A stretch of DNA of 64,000 nt, from contig RCZF01000001.1 of NCBI GenBank assembly GCA_006438735.1, forward strand, positions 558,001 to 622,000, read 5' to 3'. Below, piece after piece: positions 18,229 through 27,455 of the stretch. Each line of letters starts with the position of its first letter. Position 1 is the stretch's first letter. This DNA comes from Sphingomonas koreensis. GTDB lineage: Bacteria; Pseudomonadota; Alphaproteobacteria; Sphingomonadales; Sphingomonadaceae. A program made the translations under genes and the position numbers. The notes below the pieces were generated by a model. It was not told the DNA's origin. It saw only the letters and a list, made by a program, of their open reading frames with translations, and made no database searches.

Positions 18229-19191
18229 TCAGACTGCGCAAATCCGGTCGCGTGCGCTTGCATATTCGCCCGCCAGCCGCTCGATCCGCGCCGCCACCGG
18301 CTCGACCTTGTCGACGGCGCCGATCCCCTGGCCCGATCCCCAGATGTCGCGCCATGCCTTGGCCTTGCTCGAATTGCCGCCGCCGAAATTCATCGTCTTG
18401 AGATCGCCTTCGGGCAGGTTCTCCGGATCGAGCCCCGCCGCTTCGATCGATTGGCGCAGATAATTGCCGTGCACGCCGGTGAACAGGTTGGAATAGACGA
18501 TGTCGGCGGCACGGCCGGCGACGATTCCGGCCTTGTAATCGGCCTCGGCATTGGCTTCGTCGGTGGCGATGAACGGCGATCCGATATAGGCGACGTCCGC
18601 CCCCATCGCCTGGGCCGCGAGGATCGCGCCACCGTTGGCGATCGCGCCCGATAGGGCCAACGGCCCATCGAACCAGGCACGGATTTCCTGGATCAGCGCG
18701 AACGGCGATAGCCGGCCGGCGTGTCCGCCGGCGCCGGCGGCGACCGCGATCAGCCCGTCTGCGCCCTTCTCGATCGCCTTGTGTGCGAAGCGGTCGTCGA
18801 TCACGTCGTGAAGCGTGATGCCGCCCCAGCCGTGCACCGCCTGGTTGAGCTCCTCACGCGCGCCCAGCGACGTGATGACGATTGGCACTTGCCATTTCGC
18901 ACAGGTCGCCAGATCGGCCTCGAGCCGATCGTTCGAGCGGTGGACGATCTGATTGACCGCGAACGGGGCAGCCGGCGTGTCGGGATGGTCCCGGTTCCAC
19001 GCCGATAATTCCTCGGTGATGCGGTGCAGCCATTCGTCGAGCACGCCCTGCGGCCGCGCGTTGAGCGCAGGGAACGACCCGACGATTCCCGCCTTGCACT
19101 GCGCGATCACCAGATCGGGCCCGGAAATGATGAACAGCGGGGCGCCGATCACGGGCAGCCGCAGGCGATCGAGCGGGGCGGGAAGCGTCAT
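18229..19191 (-). CDS. Nitronate monooxygenase-like flavin oxidoreductase
   Basis: A 320-residue TIM-barrel FMN enzyme of the 2-nitropropane dioxygenase/nitronate monooxygenase family, which oxidises alkyl nitronates; some relatives are enoyl reductases or quinone reductases. It shows the opening PVIGAPLFIISGP, the glycine-rich phosphate-binding segment (AAGAGGHAGRLS), SGAIANGGAILAAQAMGADVAYIGSPF and the MNFGGG element. ATG 19191 gives a normal family start, while the open frame upstream has none of these features. Exact substrate is uncertain. The gene is divergent from the M1 aminopeptidase. Confidence 0.88.
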   Translation of the reverse strand: MTLPAPLDRLRLPVIGAPLFIISGPDLVIAQCKAGIVGSFPALNARPQGVLDEWLHRITEELSAWNRDHPDTPAAPFAVNQIVHRSNDRLEADLATCAKWQVPIVITSLGAREELNQAVHGWGGITLHDVIDDRFAHKAIEKGADGLIAVAAGAGGHAGRLSPFALIQEIRAWFDGPLALSGAIANGGAILAAQAMGADVAYIGSPFIATDEANAEADYKAGIVAGRAADIVYSNLFTGVHGNYLRQSIEAAGLDPENLPEGDLKTMNFGGGNSSKAKAWRDIWGSGQGIGAVDKVEPVAARIERLAGEYASARDRICAV

Positions 19192-19307
19192 GCCCGTTTC
19201 ATAGCGCAACCGAATTGCCTGTCCAGCCGACCGTGCCGAATGGTGTTTGCCTTTGGTGTCCGTTGTTACTAACACACCGCCGCATAATCTTTCAGGGAGT
19301 GGGGCAT

Positions 19308-21893
19308 ATGAAGATCGCTTTGACGCTGGGTCTGTTGCTGGGCGTATCGACGCCCGCGCTCGCCGCCGGTTCGCTGCCGCAAAATGTCGCGCCGGTTGCA
19401 TACGACATCACGGTCAATCCCAACGCCAAGGCGATGACCTTCAGCGGCAGCGAATCGGTGACGATCGATGTGAAGCAGGCGACCGACAAGATCGTCCTCA
19501 ACGCCGCCAATCTCGATATTTCCAAGGTGACATTCGACGGCAAGGCGGCGACCGTCAGCTACGACAAGACACAGGGCCAGATCACCGTCGCGCTTCCTAC
19601 GGCGGCAAGCATCGGCACGCATGCGATGACCTTCGCCTGGACCGGCAAGATCAACGAATCGGCGGCCGGCTTCTTCGCGATCGATTACACCAATCCCGAT
19701 GGATCGGCAGCGCGGATGCTGGTGACGCAGTTCGAAGCCCCCGATGCGCGCCGTTTCGCGCCGATGTGGGACGAGCCCGGCTTCAAGGCGACGTTCAAGC
19801 TCAGCGCCGTGGCGCCGGGTAATCAGACCGCGTTTTCCAACATGCCGACCAGCTCGATCGACAAGCAGGCCGATGGCACCAAGCTCTATCATTTCGACGT
19901 GACGCCGAAGATGTCGAGCTATCTGCTGTTCCTCGGCATGGGCGATGTCGAGCGCAAGACGATCATGGACGGCAAGACCGAGATCGGCGTGATCACGCGC
20001 CGCGGCGTCGTCGATCAGGGCGATTACGCGCTGCAATCGGCCAAGCGCGTGCTCGATTATTACAACGACTATTTCGGCACGCCCTATCCGCTGCCCAAGC
20101 TCGACATGATCGCCGGGCCGGGCTCGAGCCAGTTCTTCGGCGCGATGGAGAATTGGGGCGCGATCTTCTATTTCGAGCCGACCTTGCTGTTCGATCCCAG
20201 CCACGAGACGGTGAGCGACAAGCAGGACATTTTCCTGACCGTCGCTCATGAGATGGCACACCAATGGTTCGGCGATCTGGTGACGCCGTCATGGTGGGAC
20301 GACCTGTGGCTCAACGAGGGCTTTGCCTCGTGGATGTCCAACAAGACGATGGGCGATCTCAATCCGAGCTGGAATATCCCGGCGCAGAACGTGGCGCGGG
20401 ACCGCGAGGGTGCGATGGGCGCCGATTCGACCGCGGCGACGCATCCCATCATCCGCCACCTCACGACGGTCGACGAGATCGGCAGCGCGTTCGATGGTAT
20501 CACTTATGCGAAGGGTCAGGCGGTCATCGGCATGATCGAATCGACCGTCGGGGCGGACACCTTCCGCAGCGGCATTCGCGACTACATGGTCAAATATAAC
20601 CATTCGAACACCGTGACCGACGATCTGTGGGCGGAGATCGGCCAGGCGTGGGGCAAGCCGATCAAGCCGATCGCCGACGATTTCACGCTGCAGGGCGGGG
20701 TGCCGCTCATCAAGGTGGCGAGCGAGAGCTGCGCGGCCGGCAAGACGACGATCAATCTCAGCCAGGACCGCTTCGGGCTCGACGCAGCCTCGAAGACGCC
20801 ACAGACGTGGCATGTGCCGGTCAAGATCGGCGCGCTCGGCGGTGGAACGGCGGACGGCGTGGTGAGCGGCGCGGCGAACACGCCGATGACGGTCGCCGGG
20901 TGCGGTCCGGTAGTTGTCAACCGCGGCCAGGGCAGCTATTTCCGCACGCAATATGACGCCAAGGATCATGCCGGGCTTGTCTCGGCTTTTTCCAAGCTGG
21001 CGCTGACAGATCAGCTCGGCCTGCTCGGCGACGACATCGCGCTGGCGCGAGGCGGCTATCAGGATCTCGGCGTCTATTTCGATACGCTGGATGCGGTGCC
21101 GCAGGATGCCGATCCGCTGGTCTGGTCGATGGTGTCGGGGCAGGTCGGCAGCTTCGCGGGGCTCTACCGCGATACGCCGCTTGAAAAGCCGCTACGCGCC
21201 AAGGCCGAAACGATGTTCTCGCCGGTCCTCCAGCGCATCGGCTTCGAAGCGCAGGCCGACGAGCAACCCTATATCACCGATCTGCGCTCGGGGCTGATCA
21301 GCCAGCTTGGCGTCGATGGCGATCCGGCGTTGCTCGCCAAGGCGCGCAGCTATGTCGCGGCGCTCAAGACCGATCCCAACGCGATCCCAGCGACGATCCG
21401 CCGGCCGATCCTGATCACCTACGCCTATAATGCCACGCCGGCCGAATGGGACGCGCTGCTTGCGCTGACCAAGGCGGAGAAGAACCCGGTGATCAAGAAT
21501 TTCGACGTTGCCTTGCTCGGCTTCGCCAAGGACGATGCGCTCGCTCAGCGCGCGCTCGACGTGGTCAAGACCGACACCTTCACCGGGCCGCAGCGTGCGA
21601 CCCTGCTGGACGTGATTTCGAACAATCATCCCGATCTGGCGTTCGATTTCGCGGTGGCCAATCTCGATATGGTCAACGGCTTCCTCGAGGAAAGCACGCG
21701 ATCGAGCTACGTCGTGGGGCTGGGTTCAGGATCGAACGATCCGGCGATGCCGGGCAAGATCCAGGCGTTTGCCGACAAGAACCTGCCAGCGGCGTCGCGT
21801 GACGGCGTCAAGCGCGCGTTGACCTCGATCTCGGTGCGCAAGTCGATCGCCGATCGGTTGCGACCGGCGGTCACCGCATGGGTAGCGAAGTAA
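19308..21893 (+). CDS. Secreted M1 family metallo-aminopeptidase
   Basis: An 861-residue zinc aminopeptidase. Residues 1-20 (MKIALTLGLLLGVSTPALAA) form a signal peptide, so it acts in the periplasm or outside. The exopeptidase motif GAMENWG and the zinc site HEMAHxxxxxL...NEGFASW are present (H314, E315, H318, E337 in HExxHx18E). The C-terminal half is the helical ERAP1-like domain, and the length fits the PepN/ERAP group. ATG 19308 follows a GGGAG site. Its stop abuts the stop of the convergent carbonic-anhydrase-like gene with no base between them. Confidence 0.95.
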   Translation: MKIALTLGLLLGVSTPALAAGSLPQNVAPVAYDITVNPNAKAMTFSGSESVTIDVKQATDKIVLNAANLDISKVTFDGKAATVSYDKTQGQITVALPTAASIGTHAMTFAWTGKINESAAGFFAIDYTNPDGSAARMLVTQFEAPDARRFAPMWDEPGFKATFKLSAVAPGNQTAFSNMPTSSIDKQADGTKLYHFDVTPKMSSYLLFLGMGDVERKTIMDGKTEIGVITRRGVVDQGDYALQSAKRVLDYYNDYFGTPYPLPKLDMIAGPGSSQFFGAMENWGAIFYFEPTLLFDPSHETVSDKQDIFLTVAHEMAHQWFGDLVTPSWWDDLWLNEGFASWMSNKTMGDLNPSWNIPAQNVARDREGAMGADSTAATHPIIRHLTTVDEIGSAFDGITYAKGQAVIGMIESTVGADTFRSGIRDYMVKYNHSNTVTDDLWAEIGQAWGKPIKPIADDFTLQGGVPLIKVASESCAAGKTTINLSQDRFGLDAASKTPQTWHVPVKIGALGGGTADGVVSGAANTPMTVAGCGPVVVNRGQGSYFRTQYDAKDHAGLVSAFSKLALTDQLGLLGDDIALARGGYQDLGVYFDTLDAVPQDADPLVWSMVSGQVGSFAGLYRDTPLEKPLRAKAETMFSPVLQRIGFEAQADEQPYITDLRSGLISQLGVDGDPALLAKARSYVAALKTDPNAIPATIRRPILITYAYNATPAEWDALLALTKAEKNPVIKNFDVALLGFAKDDALAQRALDVVKTDTFTGPQRATLLDVISNNHPDLAFDFAVANLDMVNGFLEESTRSSYVVGLGSGSNDPAMPGKIQAFADKNLPAASRDGVKRALTSISVRKSIADRLRPAVTAWVAK

Positions 21894-22418
21894 TCAGTCG
21901 ATCCGAGTAAGGCCCGCGGCATAGCGGCGGGCCTTTTCGACATAATGCGCGGCAGAGGCCTTGAGCATCGCCAGCGCCTTGTCGTCGAGCTGGCGGATCG
22001 CTCGCGCCGGGCTGCCGACGATCAGGCTGCCGGGCGCGAAGCTCTTGCCCTCGGTCACCAGCGCACCGGCGCCGACGATGCAGTCCGGCCCGATCACCGC
22101 GCGGTTGAGCACGATCGCGCCCATGCCGATCAGCGTGCGATCGCCGATCGTGCAGCCGTGCAGGATCGCATGGTGGCCGATCGTGCAATCCTCGCCGATC
22201 GTCAGCGGGGCGCCGGGATCGGAATGCAACATTGCCGATTCCTGCACGTTGCTCCGCGCGCCGACGATGATCGGCGTGTTGTCTGCGCGGATAACCGCGC
22301 CGAACCACACGCTGGCGTCGTCACCGAGCTGCGCATCGCCGATCACATCGGCGCTGGGGGCGATCCATACGTTCTCACCGGATTGGGGGCGGTGATCGTC
22401 TATCGCGTAGCAAGGGAT
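21894..22418 (-). CDS. Gamma-carbonic anhydrase-like hexapeptide-repeat protein, apparent AUC start
   Basis: A left-handed beta-helix protein of the YrdA/PaaY group, usually annotated as gamma carbonic anhydrase. The repeats are clear (SVWFGAVIRADN, GARSNVQESAMLH, GEDCTIGHHAILHG, IGMGAIVLNRAVIG) and the zinc-site histidines are in place. No ATG, GTG or TTG lies where family members start. An ATC at 22418-22416, eight bases after GGAG, gives M-PCYAIDDHRPQ, the expected N-terminus and 174 residues. A GTG at 22472 would add 18 residues unlike any relative. The gene overlaps the end of asnB by 19 bases, so translation is probably coupled. Confidence 0.85.
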   Translation of the reverse strand: MPCYAIDDHRPQSGENVWIAPSADVIGDAQLGDDASVWFGAVIRADNTPIIVGARSNVQESAMLHSDPGAPLTIGEDCTIGHHAILHGCTIGDRTLIGMGAIVLNRAVIGPDCIVGAGALVTEGKSFAPGSLIVGSPARAIRQLDDKALAMLKASAAHYVEKARRYAAGLTRID

Positions 22419-24340
22419 GGCGGCGTCTCCGATGTGTTGAGGGCGGCGTGGCGCTCGCGATCGGCCATCCACCAATAGGCGAAGATCGCGATGGCGTAGA
22501 GCAAGCGGCCATGATCGCGTCGACCCGATCGCTGCTCGGCCATCACCGCGTCGAACCCGGCCTGGCTGAGAAAGCCCGAGTGTGCGAGGCCGCTGTCGTT
22601 CCACAAGTCGCGGACGTGGCCGCCGAGATCGCCCGAAAACCATTGATGGAGCGGGATTTTGAAACCCTGTTTGCGGCGATCGAGGATGCCCGGTGGCAGC
22701 CACGGCGCGATCGCCTGGCGCATGACATATTTGCCGACGCCGCGTCGAAGCTTCATCTCGGCCGGCATCGCCAGCGCGAGATCGATCAGCGCATTGCCGA
22801 GCATCGGCACGCGCACCTCGAGCGAATGCGCCATGCTCGCCCGGTCCACTTTGGTCAGCATCTGCCCAGGCAGGTTGAGCGCGAGATCGCCCATTGCGAA
22901 TTGCTCGACCGAATCATGCGAGATGGCGAGCGGATCGGGGAAATATTCGGCGGTGAGATCGTCCAGCGCGCCGTCATAATCGTGCCCGTCGAGCATCGTG
23001 CCGGCGAACAGCTCCCGGCGCAGACGCGGCGAGGTGATCTGCGTCTTGGCGAAGAACCGGGTCGCACCGTCGGCGAGGCCGGCGCTGCGTGCGGTCTTCT
23101 GCCAGCGCTGATAGGTTTCCGCACCTGCCTTCCACGGCATCGCCGGCAGCCTGGCGAAACCGCGCGCCGCTTGCCGCACCGCGCCGGGCAAGCGGCCGAC
23201 TTGCCGCTCGGTCAGATGGCGTTTGTAGCCGAAGAAGATTTCATCGCCGCCATCGCCCGACAGCGCGACCTTGACGTCGCGCGCCGCCATCTTGCTGAGA
23301 TACCAGGTCGGCACCGCGGACGAATCGGCGAACGGCTCGTCGTAGCAGCGCTGGATCGCCGGCAGCACATCGCGCGCATCGCCGAGATCGATCATCTGCA
23401 CGGTGTGATCGCAACCGAGATGCCGCGCCACCGCCTCGGCATAGCCGCTTTCGTCGTACCGCGGCTCGGGAAAGCCGATCGTGAACGTCTTGATCGGGCG
23501 ATCCGACACCTGCCGCATCGCCGCCACCACTGCAGACGAATCGACCCCGCCGGACAGGAACGCGCCGACATCGACATCGGCAAGCATCTGCGATTTGACG
23601 ACGTCCAGCCAAGTCGCGCGGAAACGATCGATCCACGTCGCTTCGGTCAACGGTTCGGCAGGTCGATAGGCCGGCTGCCAATAGGCATGCCGGCGGGCTT
23701 CGCCCCGTGCGCCGATCGACAGCACATGGCCCGGCCGCAACGTCTTCACCTCGGCATAGATCGAGCGCGGCGAACGGATATGGCCATAACTGAAATAATC
23801 GTGGACCGCGCGCGGATCGACGGTGAAATCGAGCCGGGGCAGTACGAGCAGCGCCTTCAGCTCGGACGCGAAAGCGAAGCCGCCCGACTGTTCGGTGTAA
23901 TAAAGCGGTTTGATGCCCGTGCGGTCGCGCGCCAGCGTCAGCCGGCGATCGAGCCGATCCCAGATCGCCACCGCGAACATCCCGTCGAGCCGCGCCCAGG
24001 CGTCGTCGCCCCATTGTTGATAGGCGACGAGAATCGTCTCGGTGTCGCTGTGCGTCGCGAAGGTGTGGCCGAGTTCGGCAAGCTCGCGGCGCATCGCCGG
24101 GAAGTTGTAGATTTCGCCGTTGAACACGATCGTATGGCGGCGATCGGCGGAGTCGATCGGTTGGTGGCCGCCGGCGATGTCGATGATGCTCAGCCGGCGC
24201 ATGCCGAAGCCGAAATCGCCATCGACCATGACGCCCTGATCGTCAGGCCCGCGGTGGACGATCGTCTGGCATTGCGCCGTGATCATCGCCACTGACACAG
24301 GCGCGCCGTCGCGCGCGAAATAGCCGGCAATGCCGCAGAT
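22400..24340 (-). CDS. asnB: Asparagine synthase (glutamine-hydrolysing), apparent AUC start
   Basis: A 646-residue amidotransferase. The N-terminal Ntn domain begins CGIAGYFARDG; the cysteine must be residue 2 so that removal of Met exposes it as the glutaminase nucleophile. The codon immediately before it is ATC (24340-24338), with GGGAG seven bases upstream and no in-frame ATG, GTG or TTG at that place, so initiation at AUC is strongly implied. The synthetase domain has the ATP-binding loop FLSGGVDSSAV and LSGDGGDE. Length suits the subfamily tied to polysaccharide or PEP-CTERM gene clusters rather than housekeeping AsnB. A flippase gene is divergent, so it may modify a surface glycan precursor. 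Confidence 0.92.
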   Translation of the reverse strand: MCGIAGYFARDGAPVSVAMITAQCQTIVHRGPDDQGVMVDGDFGFGMRRLSIIDIAGGHQPIDSADRRHTIVFNGEIYNFPAMRRELAELGHTFATHSDTETILVAYQQWGDDAWARLDGMFAVAIWDRLDRRLTLARDRTGIKPLYYTEQSGGFAFASELKALLVLPRLDFTVDPRAVHDYFSYGHIRSPRSIYAEVKTLRPGHVLSIGARGEARRHAYWQPAYRPAEPLTEATWIDRFRATWLDVVKSQMLADVDVGAFLSGGVDSSAVVAAMRQVSDRPIKTFTIGFPEPRYDESGYAEAVARHLGCDHTVQMIDLGDARDVLPAIQRCYDEPFADSSAVPTWYLSKMAARDVKVALSGDGGDEIFFGYKRHLTERQVGRLPGAVRQAARGFARLPAMPWKAGAETYQRWQKTARSAGLADGATRFFAKTQITSPRLRRELFAGTMLDGHDYDGALDDLTAEYFPDPLAISHDSVEQFAMGDLALNLPGQMLTKVDRASMAHSLEVRVPMLGNALIDLALAMPAEMKLRRGVGKYVMRQAIAPWLPPGILDRRKQGFKIPLHQWFSGDLGGHVRDLWNDSGLAHSGFLSQAGFDAVMAEQRSGRRDHGRLLYAIAIFAYWWMADRERHAALNTSETPPSLATR

Positions 24341-24457
24341 CGTCCGTCTCCCATCTCGTTGGTCGTGGCGTGCGGCGATACCGTTCGCGGTCGGCCTTGT
24401 CACGCCGACGCGAGTTCGACTTGTCGGGGGCGGCATCCAGCGATAGGCGGCGCTGGC

Positions 24458-25810
24458 GTGCACGATTCCATTCCCAACCGGCGTCGCTTCCGATTGCCCC
24501 AGAGCGCCCGCGCCGCGGCGCGCAACCTCGGGTGGCTGCTCGCCAGCCGCGGCGTGCTGGCGGTTCTATCGCTGGTCTATCTCGGTATCGCGACTCGCAG
24601 CCTGGGGGTCGCCGATTTCGGTCGTTTCGCGCTGATCAATGGCGCGGCGCAGGCGATCGCGACGTTCATGGGTTTCCAGACATGGCAGATCGTGGTGCGC
24701 TACGGCGTCGATCATATAACGTCGGGCGACGATGGCGCGGTCGGCCGGCTGCTGCGCGCGTGCCTGCTGCTCGACGGCGCGAGCGCGGTGGCGGGATCGT
24801 TGTTGTCGGTCGGTATCCTCGAATTGTGGGGAGACCGGTTCGGCATCACCCCCGATCTGATGCGCGCGACATTGGCCTATGCGATCATCCAGCTGGTCAC
24901 GATCCGATCGACCGCAGTCGGCATCCTGCGGCTGCGCGATAAATTCTCGCTCTCGGCTGCGGCCGACAGCACGACGCCGGTGGTGCGCTTCTTGGGCGCG
25001 GTGGTGGCGGCGTTCGTGATGCCCACGGTGACCGGTTTCCTGATCGCCTGGGGCGTCGCCGAAGTGGCGACATCGGCGGTCTATTGGATTTTCCTGTGGT
25101 GGACCGGCGACATGCGGTTGATCGCGCGGGGGCGCATCGGACGCGGCCGGCTGTTCAGCGAAAACCCCAATCTGGTTCGCTTCATGCTCACCACCAACGC
25201 GACCTCGACACTCGGCCTATCGACCAAGCAGGCGCCCCTGCTGCTGGTCGGCGCTTATCTCGGTCCCGCCGCGGCCGGCGCGTTCCGCCTCGCGTTTCAG
25301 ATCGCCCAGGCGCTCGGCAAGCTGTCACAATTGCTGTCGCGCGCGGCATTCCCCGAAATCGTCCGCGCGGTGCGCTCGCCATCGGCGCGCAATCTGCCGC
25401 GATTGCTGACCCGGGTGTTTCTGATGTCGGCGGTCGCCTCGGTCGTGATCCTCGGCATCGTCGCCGCGGCTGGTCATCCGATCCTCTACCTCGTTGGCGG
25501 CAAGGACTTCCATTACGGCCGGTCGGTGCTGATGTGGCTGGCCGCGGCCGGGTGCATCGATCTCGCCACCGTCAGTTTCGAGCCGGTGTTGATGGCCGCG
25601 CACCGGGCCGGCACGGCGCTTGCCGCGCGCACCGTCGCGGTGGTGATCCTGCTCGGCGTCTCGATCTACACGTTGCCGCGTCTCGGCACCGTCGGGGCTG
25701 GCATCGGCGTGATGGCGGGATCGCTCTCGGCGGCGGTTTTGCTCGGCGTCGCCGTGATCCGCTTTGCGCGGGCGGCGCGGCCGGTTCAGGAAACCGCACC
25801 CGCCGAATAG
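24458..25810 (+). CDS. Oligosaccharide flippase (MATE/Wzx-like)
   Basis: A membrane protein of about 450 residues with roughly 12 hydrophobic segments, of the polysaccharide-biosynthesis (Wzx/MurJ-like) superfamily that moves lipid-linked sugars across the inner membrane. Family-like parts are the opening RNLGWLLASRGVLAVLSLVY, TRSLGVADFGRFALI and the later YLGPAAAGAFRLAFQIAQ. I chose GTG 24458 because the hydrophobic domain starts 20 residues later; the upstream frame lies in the asnB promoter region. It is divergent from asnB and converges with the lipid operon, overlapping its last gene by 25 bases. Confidence 0.85.
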   Translation: MHDSIPNRRRFRLPQSARAAARNLGWLLASRGVLAVLSLVYLGIATRSLGVADFGRFALINGAAQAIATFMGFQTWQIVVRYGVDHITSGDDGAVGRLLRACLLLDGASAVAGSLLSVGILELWGDRFGITPDLMRATLAYAIIQLVTIRSTAVGILRLRDKFSLSAAADSTTPVVRFLGAVVAAFVMPTVTGFLIAWGVAEVATSAVYWIFLWWTGDMRLIARGRIGRGRLFSENPNLVRFMLTTNATSTLGLSTKQAPLLLVGAYLGPAAAGAFRLAFQIAQALGKLSQLLSRAAFPEIVRAVRSPSARNLPRLLTRVFLMSAVASVVILGIVAAAGHPILYLVGGKDFHYGRSVLMWLAAAGCIDLATVSFEPVLMAAHRAGTALAARTVAVVILLGVSIYTLPRLGTVGAGIGVMAGSLSAAVLLGVAVIRFARAARPVQETAPAE

Positions 25811-26556
25811 TCGCCTGCCAGCAACGCGCGCACGAGATCGAGATCGGCAGGCTTGTCGACGTCGATCGCGGCGCGGCCATCGCGACAGGGCACCGCTACC
25901 GCGCGCACGCCGGCGAGCTGCCCGAGGTGCGCGACGGCATCGCTCAAGGTCAGCCGCCGCGTGAGATAGCGCAGCAGCATCGCCGGGCCGAGCTTGCGCA
26001 CGATCCGCCACGGCCGCTTGCGATCCGCCTCGACGCGTCGCCACAGCTCGATTGCGGCAGCGGCCTTAGGCGTGGCGAAGTGAAACAGGTTGCAGCCGGA
26101 CCAATCGCCATCGGCAAAGCGCAGATAGGTCCGCTGCGTTTCCGGCGCCGCCGCCTCGATCGCCTGCCGCCGCGCGAGCAGCGCGCCGACATCGGCGTCG
26201 GCGGGCAGATCGGCGAGGAAGGCAGTGATCCATTCGGGACGCAGGAGGGCATGATCAGCCGTCGTCAGCAACAGCGGCGCGCCGAGCGCCGCCAGTCCCG
26301 CAGCGGCGCTGAGGCTCGGCCCCGCCGCCGCCGCCAGCGGCTCGAGCCCGAGCGCTTCGGCATGGGCGATGACGTCCGGCGAGGAAGCCGACACCGCGAT
26401 CCGCGCTGCGCCCGCGTCGCGGAGCGCGCCGGCGACGCGCGCCAGCATCGTCTCGCCGCCGATGTCGGTCAGCGCCTTGTCCGAAACGCCGGCATAGGCC
26501 GCGACGGGATCGATCCCGCCGCGCGATCCCGCCAATATCAGCGCATTGAAGCTCAC
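25786..26556 (-). CDS. MobA-like NTP transferase
   Basis: A 256-residue protein with the nucleotidyltransferase fold: FNALILAGSRGG at the N-terminus (the usual glycine-rich NTP loop), then K27, which takes the place of the catalytic lysine in SDKALTDIGGETMLARV, and a TTADHALL segment where metal-binding aspartate is expected. Such enzymes activate a sugar or alcohol phosphate as an NDP derivative. The GTG start overlaps the stop of the preceding gene (GTGA). As the last gene of the lipid-like operon it may activate a headgroup. The substrate cannot be read from sequence. Confidence 0.75.
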   Translation of the reverse strand: MSFNALILAGSRGGIDPVAAYAGVSDKALTDIGGETMLARVAGALRDAGAARIAVSASSPDVIAHAEALGLEPLAAAAGPSLSAAAGLAALGAPLLLTTADHALLRPEWITAFLADLPADADVGALLARRQAIEAAAPETQRTYLRFADGDWSGCNLFHFATPKAAAAIELWRRVEADRKRPWRIVRKLGPAMLLRYLTRRLTLSDAVAHLGQLAGVRAVAVPCRDGRAAIDVDKPADLDLVRALLAGDYSAGAVS

Positions 26557-27455
26557 GATCGCGGCGCGGCGCGCCACACGCGCCACATCACGCCGGGCGC
26601 AGCGAGGATCGGATGCCGCTCGCGCCACGGCGTTAGCGGCACGTGTACGCCGGTATGCCGCTCGAGCTTCCACAGGCCATACCGCGCCGCGCCGTCGAAG
26701 GTGAAGGCGGCTTTGGCGAGCCGCGCGAGATTGAGTGGCTTGCCCGCTCGCCGACGCGCGCGCCACGCGCGTTTGAGCCGCCGGCGGTGCGTTTCAGGCA
26801 GGTGAGGGCGAAACCTCGCGCGCGCTGTCTCGAACGCGATATCACCCGCGGCCCAGGCGAGCGGCAGCAAGGCGGCATAGCGATCGGGATCGAACGACAG
26901 GATCTGGTGTTCGCGGCCCGGCCGCTCGACGCGCAATTCGGTGCGATAGGTTTCTGCGAACAGCGCGCGCCAATAATCGAGCGGTGCGGCTTCGCTCGGC
27001 CCGAACGCGGCGGCATAGCGCGCCGCCGTCGTTATCGCCGCCACGACCGCGCTCGCCGCCGCGGCGCGGGCGTCGTCGTTAGCGCACCAGAGCAGCGCGC
27101 AAGGCTGCACGAAGCGCGCCCAGATCGTGGTGTCGAGCAGATCGCCGCGGGCGGCGGCGGCAAAGGTCGATAGCGGCATCGTCGCTACCTTGGCCCGGAT
27201 CACCCGGCCGGGCAGGGGGATTTCGTGATAGGCCACGTCCGGCCACAGCACCCGCCCGATCACGCCGCGCGGCTTGCCCGCCGTCAGCACATAGAAATCG
27301 AGCACGCCGTCGAGATCGCCGGTCCGCAACACCGATCCGTAGAACAGCACGGCCGCGGCGCCGGGCGCTCCCGCCAGATGCTGCGCCGCCGCCACCGCCT
27401 CGGGAACCGCCGCCGTCGCCAGTTCCTCGGCGACGAAGGCCTGCAACGTCGTCAC
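26553..27455 (-). CDS. Nucleotidyltransferase-fold protein resembling Tam41 CDP-diacylglycerol synthase
   Basis: A 300-residue protein. Residues 38-54 (FYGSVLRTGDLDGVLDF) form a polymerase-beta type nucleotidyltransferase motif, GS...D.LD, and the following HEI..GR.IRAKVATMP and LLDTTIWARF..PCALLWC resemble the mitochondrial Tam41/Mmp37 family, which makes CDP-diacylglycerol from phosphatidic acid and CTP. That match is from memory of motifs and is moderate. The context supports it: the gene overlaps a diacylglycerol-kinase-like gene upstream by four bases (GTGA) and the CDP-alcohol phosphatidyltransferase is two genes upstream. An alternative reading is a generic nucleotidyltransferase of unknown substrate. 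Confidence 0.6.
   Translation of the reverse strand: MTTLQAFVAEELATAAVPEAVAAAQHLAGAPGAAAVLFYGSVLRTGDLDGVLDFYVLTAGKPRGVIGRVLWPDVAYHEIPLPGRVIRAKVATMPLSTFAAAARGDLLDTTIWARFVQPCALLWCANDDARAAAASAVVAAITTAARYAAAFGPSEAAPLDYWRALFAETYRTELRVERPGREHQILSFDPDRYAALLPLAWAAGDIAFETARARFRPHLPETHRRRLKRAWRARRRAGKPLNLARLAKAAFTFDGAARYGLWKLERHTGVHVPLTPWRERHPILAAPGVMWRVWRAAPRS

Noticed and set aside
22448..24295. Long open frame antisense to asnB
   Set aside because: It mirrors asnB codons and has no ribosome-binding site or recognisable domain.
24359..24457. N-terminal extension of the flippase
   Set aside because: Polar residues unlike the family, lying over the asnB start region; GTG 24458 fits better.
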